64,000 bases of DNA. Origin: Deltaproteobacteria bacterium (GTDB taxonomy: Bacteria; Myxococcota_A; UBA9160; SZUA-336). Location of the stretch: assembly GCA_029261925.1 (NCBI GenBank), contig JAJDAJ010000050.1:45610-109609 (forward strand). Direction: 5' to 3'. Both the position numbers and the translations under genes were made by a program. This document shows, piece after piece, positions 49,644 to 58,792 of this stretch (its first letter is position 1; each line of letters starts with the position of its first letter). The notes under the pieces are model-generated. The model was not told the DNA's origin, made no database searches, and saw nothing but the letters and a program-made list of their open reading frames with translations.

Positions 49644-50411
49644 GCGGGGCGAGACGCCCGCCGACGGGTGGCCCGCCATGATGCCGCCGTCGGCGACGAA
49701 CTCGGCCCCGGTCGAGTAGGAGCTCTCGTCGGAGGCGAGGAAGAGCACCAGCCGCGCGATCTCGACGGGCTGTCCGACTCGCGAGATGGGCAGGCTGGCG
49801 TAGAGCGAGCCCTTGTCCACGCTCTCGAACTCCGGACCGTTGATCATCTCCGTGTCCACGGCGCCGGGGTGCACCGAGTTCACGCGGATGCCGTAGCGGC
49901 CGAGCTCGAGCGCGGCGGTCTTGGTCATGCCGCGCACGGCCCACTTGCTCGCGCTGTAGCCGATCACCCCGGGCACGCCCTCCAGGCCGGCGTTCGAGGA
50001 GATGTTGACGATCGAGCCGCCTCCGGCGTCGCGCATCGGGGCGATCGCCGCGCGCATGCCCAGGAACACGCCGACCTGGTTGACGGCGATCACACGCTCG
50101 TAGTCGGCCAGCGAGGTCTGCTCGATCGGCGAGGCGTGCACGACCCCGGCGTTGTTGACCAGCACGTCGAGCTTGCCGAAGGCCTCCACGGCGGTCCCGA
50201 CCGCGCGCGCCCAGTCGTCCTCGCGGCGCACGTCGAGCCGCACGTAGCGCGCCGCCTCGCCCAGCCCGGTGGCGAGCGTGGCACCTGCCTCGTCGAGCAC
50301 GTCGGCCAGCAGCACGCGGGCGCCCTCGGACACGAAGAGCCGCGCCTCGGCCTCGCCCTGGCCGCGCGCCGCTCCCGTGATCAGCGCCACCTTGCCGTCG
50401 AGGCGGCCCAT
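49638..50411 (-). CDS. Short-chain dehydrogenase/reductase (hydroxysteroid/cyclohexanol type), 257 aa
   Basis: MGRLDGKVALITGAARGQGEAEARLFVSEGARVLLADVLDE shows TGxxxGxG (TGAARGQG) and an Asp for NAD(H). VNNAGVVH, NISSNAG and YSASKWAVRGMTKTAALELG match the catalytic tetrad. Closely similar in pattern to the SDR at 28730. Starts in a 1-nt overlap with the upstream P450 stop (TGATG at 50411), so the P450 hydroxylation product may be its substrate. Confidence 0.93.
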   Translation of the reverse strand: MGRLDGKVALITGAARGQGEAEARLFVSEGARVLLADVLDEAGATLATGLGEAARYVRLDVRREDDWARAVGTAVEAFGKLDVLVNNAGVVHASPIEQTSLADYERVIAVNQVGVFLGMRAAIAPMRDAGGGSIVNISSNAGLEGVPGVIGYSASKWAVRGMTKTAALELGRYGIRVNSVHPGAVDTEMINGPEFESVDKGSLYASLPISRVGQPVEIARLVLFLASDESSYSTGAEFVADGGIMAGHPSAGVSPRD

Positions 50412-51580
50412 CAGCAGCGCACGGGCAGCGACTCGAAGCCGCGAAGGAACTCCGAGGGCATGAAGACCGCCTCGCTCTCGAGGACCTCGTAGTGCGGCAG
50501 GCGCGCGAGCAGCTCCTCGAGCATGATGCGTCCCTCCATGCGCGCCACGTGGGCCCCCAGGCACATGTGCTGGCCGTGCCCGAACGACAGGATGCGCGGG
50601 GCGTCGCGCTCGATGTCGAAGCGGTCGGGATCGGTGAACTCGCGCTCGTCGCGATTGCCCGAGGGCCACAGGAAGAGCACGGCCTGCCCCGGCCGCAGCA
50701 GCTCGGCGCCGACCTCGATCTCCTTGGTCACCACGCGGCCCAGCATCTGCGTGGGCATGTCGTGGCGCGCGATCTCCTGGAACGCGGCGCTCGCGCGCTG
50801 CGGCTCGCGCGCGAGCAGGGCGCGCTGCTCGGGGTGCTGCCAGAGCCGCTGGGCCCCGGCCGCGAAGACCTTGGGCAGCGTCTCGGTGCCCCCGATCAGC
50901 AGCATCTGGGCGTGGGCGGCGATCGCTGCGTCCTCGAGACCGAGGCCCGCGAGCAGTCCGATCACGTCTTCGCCGGGGGCTCCCCCCCGCCTCCGCCGCC
51001 CGACGTGGTCGATCATGTACGCAGTGAGCTCGCCGATCGCCTCGAAGCCCGCCGGGGTGATGCCGGCCTGGCCCGGCTCGCGGTGGAAGAAGCTCGCGAC
51101 CAGTCGCGCGAGCATGTCCGCGTCGCTCTCCGGCAGTCCGATGATCCTGGCGGCCACGCGCACGCTGATGCGCAGGCCGAAGTCGTTCAGCAGGTCCCCG
51201 CCGCCCTTGCGCGCGAGGGCCTCGACGTAGCGGCGCACGATCTCGCGCGTGTCCGGCTCGAGACCTGTGACGAACCCGGGCGTGAACAGACCGCGGATAC
51301 CGGCCCGCACGTGGGTGTGCTCGGGGGGGTCCATCAGCGCGAGCATGTCGATCGCCGGGTTCGGCTCGCGGCGCGGATCGAGCAGCTGATCGGGCGTCAC
51401 CCCGTAGCCGGTGGTCAGCGATCGCGACTGCTGCAGCGTGCTCCAGATGTCCTCGAAGCGCGACACGAACCAGGCGTCGAACTCCTCGAGATAGAGCACG
51501 GGCTTCTCGTCGCGGAGTCGCCGGTAGAACGGATACGGGTCCGAGAGTACGGGCTCCGCGAACGGGTGATAGTCGAGCAT
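50411..51580 (-). CDS. Cytochrome P450, 389 aa
   Basis: ATG 51580 (with GAGGT 5 nt upstream) is chosen over upstream in-frame starts; the N-terminus MLDYHPFAEPVLSDPYPFYRRLRDEKP is that of soluble bacterial P450s. The heme loop is LSFGHGQHMCLGAHVARME with Cys340; the I-helix reads MLLIGGTETLPKVF with Thr, and the ExxR region is EIARHDMP. Overlaps the SDR at 49638 by 1 nt. An unusual inverted repeat lies just upstream of the start. Confidence 0.93.
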   Translation of the reverse strand: MLDYHPFAEPVLSDPYPFYRRLRDEKPVLYLEEFDAWFVSRFEDIWSTLQQSRSLTTGYGVTPDQLLDPRREPNPAIDMLALMDPPEHTHVRAGIRGLFTPGFVTGLEPDTREIVRRYVEALARKGGGDLLNDFGLRISVRVAARIIGLPESDADMLARLVASFFHREPGQAGITPAGFEAIGELTAYMIDHVGRRRRGGAPGEDVIGLLAGLGLEDAAIAAHAQMLLIGGTETLPKVFAAGAQRLWQHPEQRALLAREPQRASAAFQEIARHDMPTQMLGRVVTKEIEVGAELLRPGQAVLFLWPSGNRDEREFTDPDRFDIERDAPRILSFGHGQHMCLGAHVARMEGRIMLEELLARLPHYEVLESEAVFMPSEFLRGFESLPVRC

Positions 51581-51589
51581 TCGGCACCT

Positions 51590-51623
51590 CGTCGGGACGG
51601 CGCGACAACGTACTGTCCCGACG
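51590..51623. promoter_or_regulatory. Inverted repeat upstream of the P450 gene (candidate operator)
   Basis: CGTCGGGAC (51590-51598) and its perfect reverse complement GTCCCGACG (51615-51623), separated by 16 bp. It lies 10-43 bp upstream of the P450 start codon, over the likely promoter. No regulator gene is adjacent. Confidence 0.45.
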
Positions 51624-51732
51624 CCGCGGGCCGCAATCCACAGCCGCCGCGCGGAAAGACAGTTACTGACAGGGTCGCCCTCTGCATGGGAGAGCCGCGG
51701 CGCGCCCGGGCAGCACGGTACCACCTGGCGCG

Positions 51733-52653
51733 TCAGGCGTGCGCGACCGGGATCACCTGCTCGATCAGCTGCCGCGTCTGCTCGAGGCCATCGGCTGCGT
51801 CGGCGGCCAGGGGCCGCAGCACGAACTTCGAGATCCCGGCCCGCCGGTAGCGCTCGACCTGGGCGAGGATCTCATCGGCGCCGCCGACCGCGAAGTACGC
51901 GTCGGGCTGGACGTCGGACGAGAAGGCCCCGAAGGCGCGCGCCGTGCGCTCGACCACGGGGTCGTCCCAGCTTCCGAAGCGGAACGAGAAGCCCGCACCG
52001 TAGTGATCGGGGTCGATGCTCCGGCCCGCGCGCTCGAGCTCGGCGTGGATTGCCTGGACTACCGGCGCCACCTGCTCGGGCGACTGCAGGCCGGCGATCC
52101 AGCCCGTGCCGAGCCGCGCCGTGCGCCGGATCGCACCCGGACTGTGGCCCCCGATCCACAGCGGCAGCGGGTCCTGGACCGGCCGCGGCGAGATGCTCAC
52201 GCCCTCGTAGCGGTAGTGCTCGCCGGCGAAGTCCACCGAGGGCTCCGACCAGAGCCGGGCCATGATCTCCAGGGCCTCGTCGGCACGCCGGCCGCGACCG
52301 CGCGTGTCGCGACCGGTGGCGCGCCACTCGGGCAGCTGCGGCGGCCCGATCCCGAACGCCGGCAGCAGGCGGCCGCCCGACAGCCAGTCGATGGTCGCGC
52401 ACTGCTTGGCCAGCACCAGCGGGTCGCGGAAGCTGACCACGGTGACGCTCATGCCGAACTTCAGGCGCTGCGTGCGGCCGGCCAGCGCCGCCATGGTCGA
52501 CAGGCTCTCGAGCACGGGCTCGGTCGAGATCAGCCGGTCGCTCTGCCAGAGCGAGTCGACGCCGCCCTCCTCGCAGAGGTCCACCCAGTCCCAGAACGCC
52601 GCGGCGTCGCGGAACGGATGGCCCGCCAGGCCCAGGCCGATCCGGACCTTCAC
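51733..52653 (-). CDS. LLM-class (probably F420-dependent) oxidoreductase, 306 aa
   Basis: GTG 52653 in a GTGA overlap with exonuclease [83 protein letters not shown] and [29 protein letters not shown] are the three family segments, with Thr/Val differences from the other two members here. Substrate unknown. Being behind a repair gene is probably accidental. Confidence 0.9.
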   Translation of the reverse strand: MKVRIGLGLAGHPFRDAAAFWDWVDLCEEGGVDSLWQSDRLISTEPVLESLSTMAALAGRTQRLKFGMSVTVVSFRDPLVLAKQCATIDWLSGGRLLPAFGIGPPQLPEWRATGRDTRGRGRRADEALEIMARLWSEPSVDFAGEHYRYEGVSISPRPVQDPLPLWIGGHSPGAIRRTARLGTGWIAGLQSPEQVAPVVQAIHAELERAGRSIDPDHYGAGFSFRFGSWDDPVVERTARAFGAFSSDVQPDAYFAVGGADEILAQVERYRRAGISKFVLRPLAADAADGLEQTRQLIEQVIPVAHA

Positions 52654-53432
52654 GCGTCGAGCTCCGCCATGACCGGCGCGTGGTCCGACGCCGTCATGCC
52701 GTCCTGCTTCTTGCGGTACTCGCGGTCGATCTCGACCTCGCGCACGCGGCCCGCCAGGGCCGCGTTGCCCAGCAGGAAGTCGATCCGCAGACCCTGGCGG
52801 CGGTGGAAGGCGCCTCCCCGGTAGTCCCACCACGAGAACGCCTGCGCGTCCGGGTGACGGGCCCGGAACAGGTCCTCCCAGCCGGACTCGACCAGCGCCC
52901 CGAAGCGCTTGCGCTCGTCTTCGGTGTGGAAGATCTCGCCGGCCAGGCGCTCCTCGTCCCAGGAGTCGATCGCGGCCGGGCAGACGTTGAAGTCCCCGCA
53001 GAGCACGGCGGGCGCGTCTCCGCCCGCCAGCGGAGCCAGGTGCCCCGCCAGCGCATCGAGCCAGGCCAGCTTGCGCGGGAAGTCCGCGTGCTCGAGCGTC
53101 TTGCCGTTCGGGCAGTAGATCGTGGTGAAGTGCAGGTCCGCCACGCGCACGCCGAGCAGGCGCGCGCCCAGCTCCTGCTGGCCGGGCAGTCCGATCTGCA
53201 GGGGCTCGGGCTCCAGCGGCTCCCGGGCCAGGACCGCCACCCCGTTCCAGCTCTTCTGGCCGTGTGTCACGGCGCGGTAGCCGAGACCGGCGAAGACCTC
53301 GTGCGGGAACTGCTCGTCGGTGAGCTTGAGCTCCTGCAGGCCGACCACGTCGGGCTCGCGCGCGCGCAGCCAGTGGGCCACGAAGTCCAGGCGGGCGCGC
53401 AGGCCGTTCACGTTCCAGGTGGCAATGCGCAT
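52650..53432 (-). CDS. xthA: Exodeoxyribonuclease III, 260 aa
   Basis: [37 protein letters not shown] carries the metal-binding Asn7 and Glu (QELK). [31 protein letters not shown] and [13 protein letters not shown] complete the catalytic set including the terminal Asp-His pair. Family length is 255-270 aa. Acts in base-excision repair as AP endonuclease and 3'-to-5' exonuclease. ATG 53432 lacks a Shine-Dalgarno. Divergent from msrA. Confidence 0.96.
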   Translation of the reverse strand: MRIATWNVNGLRARLDFVAHWLRAREPDVVGLQELKLTDEQFPHEVFAGLGYRAVTHGQKSWNGVAVLAREPLEPEPLQIGLPGQQELGARLLGVRVADLHFTTIYCPNGKTLEHADFPRKLAWLDALAGHLAPLAGGDAPAVLCGDFNVCPAAIDSWDEERLAGEIFHTEDERKRFGALVESGWEDLFRARHPDAQAFSWWDYRGGAFHRRQGLRIDFLLGNAALAGRVREVEIDREYRKKQDGMTASDHAPVMAELDA

Positions 53433-53471
53433 TCGGGGGGGCAGGGTATCACGCGATCGCCGGCGGGTCGG

Positions 53472-53477
53472 TACACT
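53472..53477 (+). promoter_or_regulatory. -10 element (TACACT) of msrA
   Basis: TACACT 31 nt upstream of ATG 53508; AGGAGGA at about 53494-53500 is the RBS. No good -35. Confidence 0.35.
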
Positions 53478-53507
53478 CGGGTCTCACGCGAGCAGGAGGA
53501 CCCCGCC

Positions 53508-54143
<636 letters not shown>

Positions 54144-54160
54144 GAACGTCGCGCCACGAG

Positions 54161-54193
54161 AAAACCCCGCGGCCCATGGATGGGCCGCGGGGT
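54161..54193 (-). terminator. Strong intrinsic terminator between msrA and the PEP-CTERM gene
   Basis: A 14-bp perfect stem (54164-54177 with 54180-54193: ACCCCGCGGCCCAT / ATGGGCCGCGGGGT). On the minus strand it is followed by TTT from the A-run at 54161-54163, which is the classical orientation for the PEP-CTERM transcript; for msrA it has no U-tract. Confidence 0.8.
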
Positions 54194-54225
54194 CATTCCG
54201 GGGACGGGTCCGGCGGCTGGCGGCT

Positions 54226-54882
54226 CTAGGCGCGCCGCCGCACCGACCAGCCCGTGACGATCATGCCCAGGCCGAAGAGCAGGGCAGTGCCGGGCTCCGG
54301 GATCGGAGTCTCGGACAGGATCCAGCCGTTGAGATGCCCCTCGCGCTGTACCTGTGCGCCGATGTGGGACAGCGATGCGAGGCCGTTCGCGAAGAAGTCC
54401 TCGGTCGGCAGACCCAGCTCGACGCCCCAGACCCACTCGTGAACCGCGCCATCGTTGATGGCCGCGAACAGGTCGGGATCCGTGGTGGCGGCGCAGGCGA
54501 AGACGCCGCTGCGACCCTGGCAGCCGCGGTTGGACGCGGGGCCGAAGACGCTCGTCCAGACCGCGCCATCCGCGTCGGGCTGGTTCGGCGCATCCAGCAG
54601 CATGAAGCTGTCCATGCCGTGGATCCCCACGTCGACCATGTTGATCCATGCGGGATCGATCGAACTCAGATCGCCGTTGTCGAGGATGGGGTCCCCGGTC
54701 ACCGTCGCGCGGAGCGTCACGGTGACGTCACCGTACGGGACCACCTCGTCCGTCGCGCTCAGCGTGAACAGGATGCCGCCGCCGTAGCCCTGGACGGACC
54801 CGGTGATCGTCGCGGCATGCGCGGCCTGCGCAACGCCCAGCAGCAGCGCCGCGGTCAGACCGGCACGAGCCAGCTTGCTCAT
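54226..54882 (-). CDS. PEP-CTERM sorting-domain protein, 218 aa
   Basis: Residues 1-22 form a signal peptide (LARAGLTAALLLGVAQAAHA). C-terminus PIPEPGTALLFGLGMIVTGWSVRRRA has PEP, a hydrophobic segment and Arg cluster. The mature part (TITGSVQGYGGGILFTLSATDEV...) is beta-rich and contains two Cys (NRGCQGRSGVFACAA) that may form a disulfide. Its closing sequence resembles that of 34889-35530, indicating a common exosortase elsewhere in the genome. ATG 54882, with GGGAG upstream. Confidence 0.9.
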   Translation of the reverse strand: MSKLARAGLTAALLLGVAQAAHAATITGSVQGYGGGILFTLSATDEVVPYGDVTVTLRATVTGDPILDNGDLSSIDPAWINMVDVGIHGMDSFMLLDAPNQPDADGAVWTSVFGPASNRGCQGRSGVFACAATTDPDLFAAINDGAVHEWVWGVELGLPTEDFFANGLASLSHIGAQVQREGHLNGWILSETPIPEPGTALLFGLGMIVTGWSVRRRA

Positions 54883-54935
54883 TTCTCTCGTTTCTCCCTG
54901 GTTCCAGCTCGAATGGCTGGGTCGAAATCGGCGGG

Positions 54936-54964
54936 ATACTGGGGAAAGTTCCCTTCGATAGCAA
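54936..54964 (-). promoter_or_regulatory. Promoter of the PEP-CTERM gene with operator-like palindrome in the spacer
   Basis: Minus strand TTGCTA (54964-54959), 17-nt spacer, CAGTAT (54941-54936). Inside the spacer GGGAA-CT-TTCCC (54953-54942) is a perfect 12-bp inverted repeat. Leader of about 45 nt to ATG 54882. Confidence 0.45.
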
Positions 54965-55096
54965 GGATTTCCGGATAGAGTCTCCAGCATCCCCTGAGTC
55001 CCGGAGCCGGAACCGCGTGGAGCGGCACCCGGATGCCTGGCAGAGCTGCACCCGGGCTGCGGCGTCCTGCCGGCGGCCGGCGCGGCCGCGTCGACC

Positions 55097-56749
55097 TCAG
55101 CTCTCCAGCAGCGACCGCGCGTAGTCGTCGGGAGCGCGGTAGCCCATCAGCTGGAGCACGGTGGCGGCGAGGTTCGCCAGTCCCGGGCGCTCGAGGTCCG
55201 CGCGCAGCCGCAGCTCCAGACCGGGCGCGTACACGTGCAGCGGCACCGGGTTGAGCGTGTGGCTGGTCTTCGCCCGCGGCATGCCGTCCGGATCCGTGCG
55301 CGGCTCTCCCGTGCGCGGGTCGAGCTCGTACATCTCGTCGGCATTGCCGTGGTCGGCGGTGACGACCAGTGCCCCGCCGAGTCGCTCGACCGCGGGGATC
55401 AGACGCCCGAGCTGCAGGTCGACGGCCTCCACGGCGATGACCGAGGCATCGCGGTCTCCCGTGTGGCCGACCATGTCGCCGTTGGCGTAGTTCACGCGCA
55501 CGTGATCGGCGGGCGCGGTCTCGAGCTCGGCCAGCAGCCGGTCGGTGATCTCCGCGGCCTTCATCCACGGCCGCTGCTCGAACGGCAGCGTGTCGCTGGG
55601 GATCTCGACGTAGCGCTCGAGCGCCTCGTCGAAGCGGCCGCTGCGGTTGCCGTTCCAGAAGTACGTCACGTGCCCGTACTTCTGGGTCTCGCTGATCGCC
55701 AGCTGCGAGCGCCCGTTGCGCGCCAGGTACTCGCCGAGCGTGCGATCGATCGCGGGCGGCTCGACCAGGAAGCGCCGCGGCACGTGCAGGTCGCCGTCGT
55801 ACTGCATCATCCCGGCGAAGGCCACGTCGGGCCGCGGCCCGCGGTCGAAGGCCTCGAGCCGCTCCTGCTCGAAGGCCTGGCTGATCTCGATCGCGCGGTC
55901 CCCGCGGAAGTTGAACAGCACCACGGAGGCGCCGTCGCGGATCGGACCGACGGGCTCGTCCCCGTCCACGATCACGAACGCGGGCAGATTCTGGTCGATC
56001 ACGCCCGGCTGCTCGTCGCGGAACGTCTCGACGGCCTCGCGCGCGCTCGGGAAGCCGCGACCCTCGCCGCGCACGTGCGTGCGCCAGCCCAGCTCGACCA
56101 TGCCCCAGTCGGCGCCGTAGCGGTCCATGGTGACCTTCATGCGGCCACCCCCCGACGCGATGCGATAGTCGCGGTCCGCGCCGTCGCTCAGCTTCGCCAG
56201 CTGCTCCTCGAGCGCGTCCAGGTACTGCAGGGCGCTGGTCTCGGGCACGTCCCGGCCGTCGAGCAGCGCGTGAACCCGCACGCGCCGCACGCCGTCGCGG
56301 TCGCAGCGCAGCAGCAGCGCGAAGACGTGATCGATGTGGCTGTGCACGTTGCCGTCGGAGAGCAGCCCGAGCAGGTGCAGGGGCTCTCCGGAGCTCGCGA
56401 CCCGCGATACCAGGTCGCGCCAGACCTCGCCCTCGAACAGCTCGCCGCTGGCGATGCTCCGCCGCACCAGCTTCGCGCCCTGGTCGAACACGCGGCCCGC
56501 CCCCAGCGCGTTGTGGCCGACCTCGCTGTTGCCCATGTCGGTATCGTCGGGCATGCCCACGGCGGTCCCGTGCGCGAGCAGGCGCGTGGTCAGCGCGTGC
56601 CCGCCCAGCCAGTCGAGGTGTGGCGTGCGGGCCAGCCAGACCGCATCGGAGGCATCGCGGCGCCCCAGACCGACGCCGTCCATCACGCAGACCACCACGG
56701 GTCCGCGAACCCCGGCGAAGCCCGGGTGCCCGGCCAGGGTCCAGCTCAC
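55097..56749 (-). CDS. gpmI: 2,3-bisphosphoglycerate-independent phosphoglycerate mutase, 550 aa
   Basis: GTG 56749. VVVCVMDGVGLGRRDASDAVWLARTPHLD and DTDMGNSEVGHNALGAGR (with the phospho-Ser) open the alkaline-phosphatase-like metal site; GLLSDGNVHSHIDHVFALL, HALLDGRDVPETSALQYL and VVTADHGNADEMYE complete it. Length fits the family (510-550 aa). Needs two Mn(II) and interconverts 2- and 3-phosphoglycerate in glycolysis. It lies 43 nt downstream of the phosphatidyltransferase gene on the same strand. Confidence 0.96.
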   Translation of the reverse strand: MSWTLAGHPGFAGVRGPVVVCVMDGVGLGRRDASDAVWLARTPHLDWLGGHALTTRLLAHGTAVGMPDDTDMGNSEVGHNALGAGRVFDQGAKLVRRSIASGELFEGEVWRDLVSRVASSGEPLHLLGLLSDGNVHSHIDHVFALLLRCDRDGVRRVRVHALLDGRDVPETSALQYLDALEEQLAKLSDGADRDYRIASGGGRMKVTMDRYGADWGMVELGWRTHVRGEGRGFPSAREAVETFRDEQPGVIDQNLPAFVIVDGDEPVGPIRDGASVVLFNFRGDRAIEISQAFEQERLEAFDRGPRPDVAFAGMMQYDGDLHVPRRFLVEPPAIDRTLGEYLARNGRSQLAISETQKYGHVTYFWNGNRSGRFDEALERYVEIPSDTLPFEQRPWMKAAEITDRLLAELETAPADHVRVNYANGDMVGHTGDRDASVIAVEAVDLQLGRLIPAVERLGGALVVTADHGNADEMYELDPRTGEPRTDPDGMPRAKTSHTLNPVPLHVYAPGLELRLRADLERPGLANLAATVLQLMGYRAPDDYARSLLES

Positions 56750-56792
56750 CGGGACGGCTCCCGGACGGCTGCGTGATCGCCGCGCGCCTGCG

Positions 56793-57455
56793 TCATCGGC
56801 CGCAATCCTCGCGGCTCGCCGCGCGCTCCGCCAGCCGCGCGCCGGGGGCCGCGAGGGGCCGCGCCTCGATCACCTCCAGCGGCAGGCCCGAGGCCAGCTC
56901 CAGCGAGCGCAGGCGCAGGGCATGGCAGAGCGACGGCACGTCGGAGCGCCAGCGGGGCAGCACGCCGGTGATCGCCAGCTCCTCGAGGGCGCTGAGCGTC
57001 AGCAGCACGCTGGCGGCGTGGAAGGGCCAGGCGATTCCGCCCACGACCAGCAGCAGCACGGCGGGACCCATGGCGATGGCGCTGGCCTTGGCGGACCGGG
57101 TGTGGAAGCTCGTGGGCCGCCCGTAGCGCGCCAGCCCGACCAGTGTCGGGACCGAGAACGCGACCAGGACCAGGGCGACCCACGGCGCCTGGCCCGAGAC
57201 GGCATCCGGCCAGAGCCACCAGGCTCCCAGCGGCAGCACGCCCCAGATCAGCAGGTCCCCGGCGCTGTCGAGCTGCGCGCCCAGCGAGCTGGAGACTCCC
57301 AGCCGCCTCGCGGCAGCGCCGTCGAGCGCATCGGAGATCAGGGCGGCGGCGAGCGCGGCCAGGAACCACGACGCCAGCCCCAGCCAGGCCAGGGCCACCA
57401 GGGCCGGGGCCAGCGCGATCCGCAGGGCGCTCAGTGCGTTGGGCAGGTTGGGCAT
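56793..57455 (-). CDS. CDP-alcohol phosphatidyltransferase-family membrane protein, 220 aa
   Basis: ATG 57455 with GAGGAGGA upstream. The catalytic motif DALDGAAARRLGVSSSLGAQ...LDSAGD matches Dx2DGx2ARx8Gx3Dx3D exactly. Five to six membrane segments follow. Members join a CDP-linked diacylglycerol or alcohol with a polar head group (phosphatidylglycerol-, inositol- or cardiolipin-like lipids). The C-terminal 45 residues are polar and outside the membrane core. Transcribed toward gpmI. Confidence 0.92.
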   Translation of the reverse strand: MPNLPNALSALRIALAPALVALAWLGLASWFLAALAAALISDALDGAAARRLGVSSSLGAQLDSAGDLLIWGVLPLGAWWLWPDAVSGQAPWVALVLVAFSVPTLVGLARYGRPTSFHTRSAKASAIAMGPAVLLLVVGGIAWPFHAASVLLTLSALEELAITGVLPRWRSDVPSLCHALRLRSLELASGLPLEVIEARPLAAPGARLAERAASREDCGR

Positions 57456-57631
57456 GGCGGGGTCCTCCTCGGGGGAGCAGGGAGCAACCCTCGTGCCAGG
57501 AGCCGGGGGAACGGGATTCAGGGCACTTGCCGGCCCACGCGCGGTCCCGGCCAGCACGGGATGTCCGGGCCCCGGCACCCGGTGCCCGTCTGCGGCGGGC
57601 ACGCCCGGGCCGGGCGCCACCGGGATGGCAC

Positions 57632-57637
57632 TATACG
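57632..57637 (+). promoter_or_regulatory. -10 element (TATACG) at leaderless distance from the aminotransferase
   Basis: TATACG, 6 nt, ATG 57644. No Shine-Dalgarno in between, and no TTG 17 nt upstream. Confidence 0.45.
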
Positions 57638-57643
57638 GAGCCC

Positions 57644-58792
57644 ATGCAGCCCAGCCAGCGCGCCCGCAGCATCCGCACCTCGCCGATCCGCAGCATGACC
57701 GTGGCCTGCGAGCGCGTCGGTGGCATCAACCTGGCGCAGGGAATCTGCGACACGCCGGTGCCGGAGCTGCTGCGCCGCGCGGCTCGCGAGGCGATCGACG
57801 CGGGCCACAACGTGTACTCGCGCGCCGAGGGCGTGCAGGCGCTGCGCGAGGCGCTCTCGAAGAAGCTGCGACGCCATGGCGGGCTCGACTACGACCCCGA
57901 CGAGATCGTCGTCAGCAACGGGGCCACCGGCGCGTTCCACGCCGCGGCCATGGCGCTGCTCGAGCCGGGTGACGAGGTGGTGCTCTTCGAGCCGTACTAC
58001 GGCTACCACCTCAACACCCTGAGCGCCCTGGGCATGGGCGCGCGCGTGGTGCCTCTCGATCCGCCGGACTGGACGCTGGACCTGGCGCGCGTCGAGGCGG
58101 CCCTGGGACCGCGCACGCGTGCGATCCTGATCAACACCCCGGCCAATCCCAGCGGGAAGGTCTTCGCGCGGGCGGAGCTCGAAGCGCTGGCCGAGCTGGT
58201 CCGCTCGCGTGACCTGCTCCTGCTCACCGACGAGGTGTACGAGCACTTCGTCTTCGACGGGCGCGAGCACGTGTCGCCGGCGGCACTGCCGGGGCTCCGC
58301 GAGCGCACGGTGGCGATGTCGGCGCTGTCCAAGACGTTCGCGATCACCGGCTGGCGGATCGGCTGGGCGGCCGCTCCGCGCGCGGTGGCGCAGGCACTCG
58401 CGGCGGTCAACGACCTGCTCTACGTCTGCGCACCGACACCGCTCCAGGTCGCGTGCGCGCGCGCTCTCGACGAGCTCGGTGAGGACTACTACGCCGGGAT
58501 CGCCAGTGAGTACCAGCGCAAGCGCGACCGGCTCTGCGCGGCGCTCGCCGACGCGCGGCTGGAGCCCTTCGTCCCGCAGGGCTCGTACTTCGTGCTGGCG
58601 GACACCTCGCGCATTCCCGGCGCCGATGGCATGGCGCGCGCCATGCGCCTGCTCGAGGACACGGGCGTGGCCAGCGTGCCCGGCGAGGCCTTCTTCGAGG
58701 GCCCCCGGGCCGACTTCACCACGCGCCTGTGCTTCGGAAAGACCGACGCCGACCTCGAGGAAGCCTGCCGGCGACTGTCGCGCACGGGCTAG
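57644..58792 (+). CDS. Class I/II PLP-dependent aminotransferase, 382 aa
   Basis: INLAQGICDTPVPELLRRAAREAIDAGHNVYSRAEGVQALREALSKKLRR is the substrate/cofactor opening; SNGATGAFHAAAMALLEPGDEVVLFEPYYGYH and ILINTPANPSGKVF (NPxNPxG variant) follow; Lys in SALSKTFAITGWRIGWAAAP binds PLP. Similar to aspartate/kynurenine-oxoglutarate transaminases (KAT/methionine-type). The substrate cannot be fixed. ATG 57644 lies 6 nt after TATACG. The stop codon overlaps the stop of the sensor kinase by 3 nt. Confidence 0.93.
   Translation: MQPSQRARSIRTSPIRSMTVACERVGGINLAQGICDTPVPELLRRAAREAIDAGHNVYSRAEGVQALREALSKKLRRHGGLDYDPDEIVVSNGATGAFHAAAMALLEPGDEVVLFEPYYGYHLNTLSALGMGARVVPLDPPDWTLDLARVEAALGPRTRAILINTPANPSGKVFARAELEALAELVRSRDLLLLTDEVYEHFVFDGREHVSPAALPGLRERTVAMSALSKTFAITGWRIGWAAAPRAVAQALAAVNDLLYVCAPTPLQVACARALDELGEDYYAGIASEYQRKRDRLCAALADARLEPFVPQGSYFVLADTSRIPGADGMARAMRLLEDTGVASVPGEAFFEGPRADFTTRLCFGKTDADLEEACRRLSRTG

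Noticed and set aside
51651..51690. ACAGTTACTGACAG direct/inverted repeats before 51690
   Set aside because: Only short 4-bp arms (CAGT-T-ACTG); too little to call an operator.
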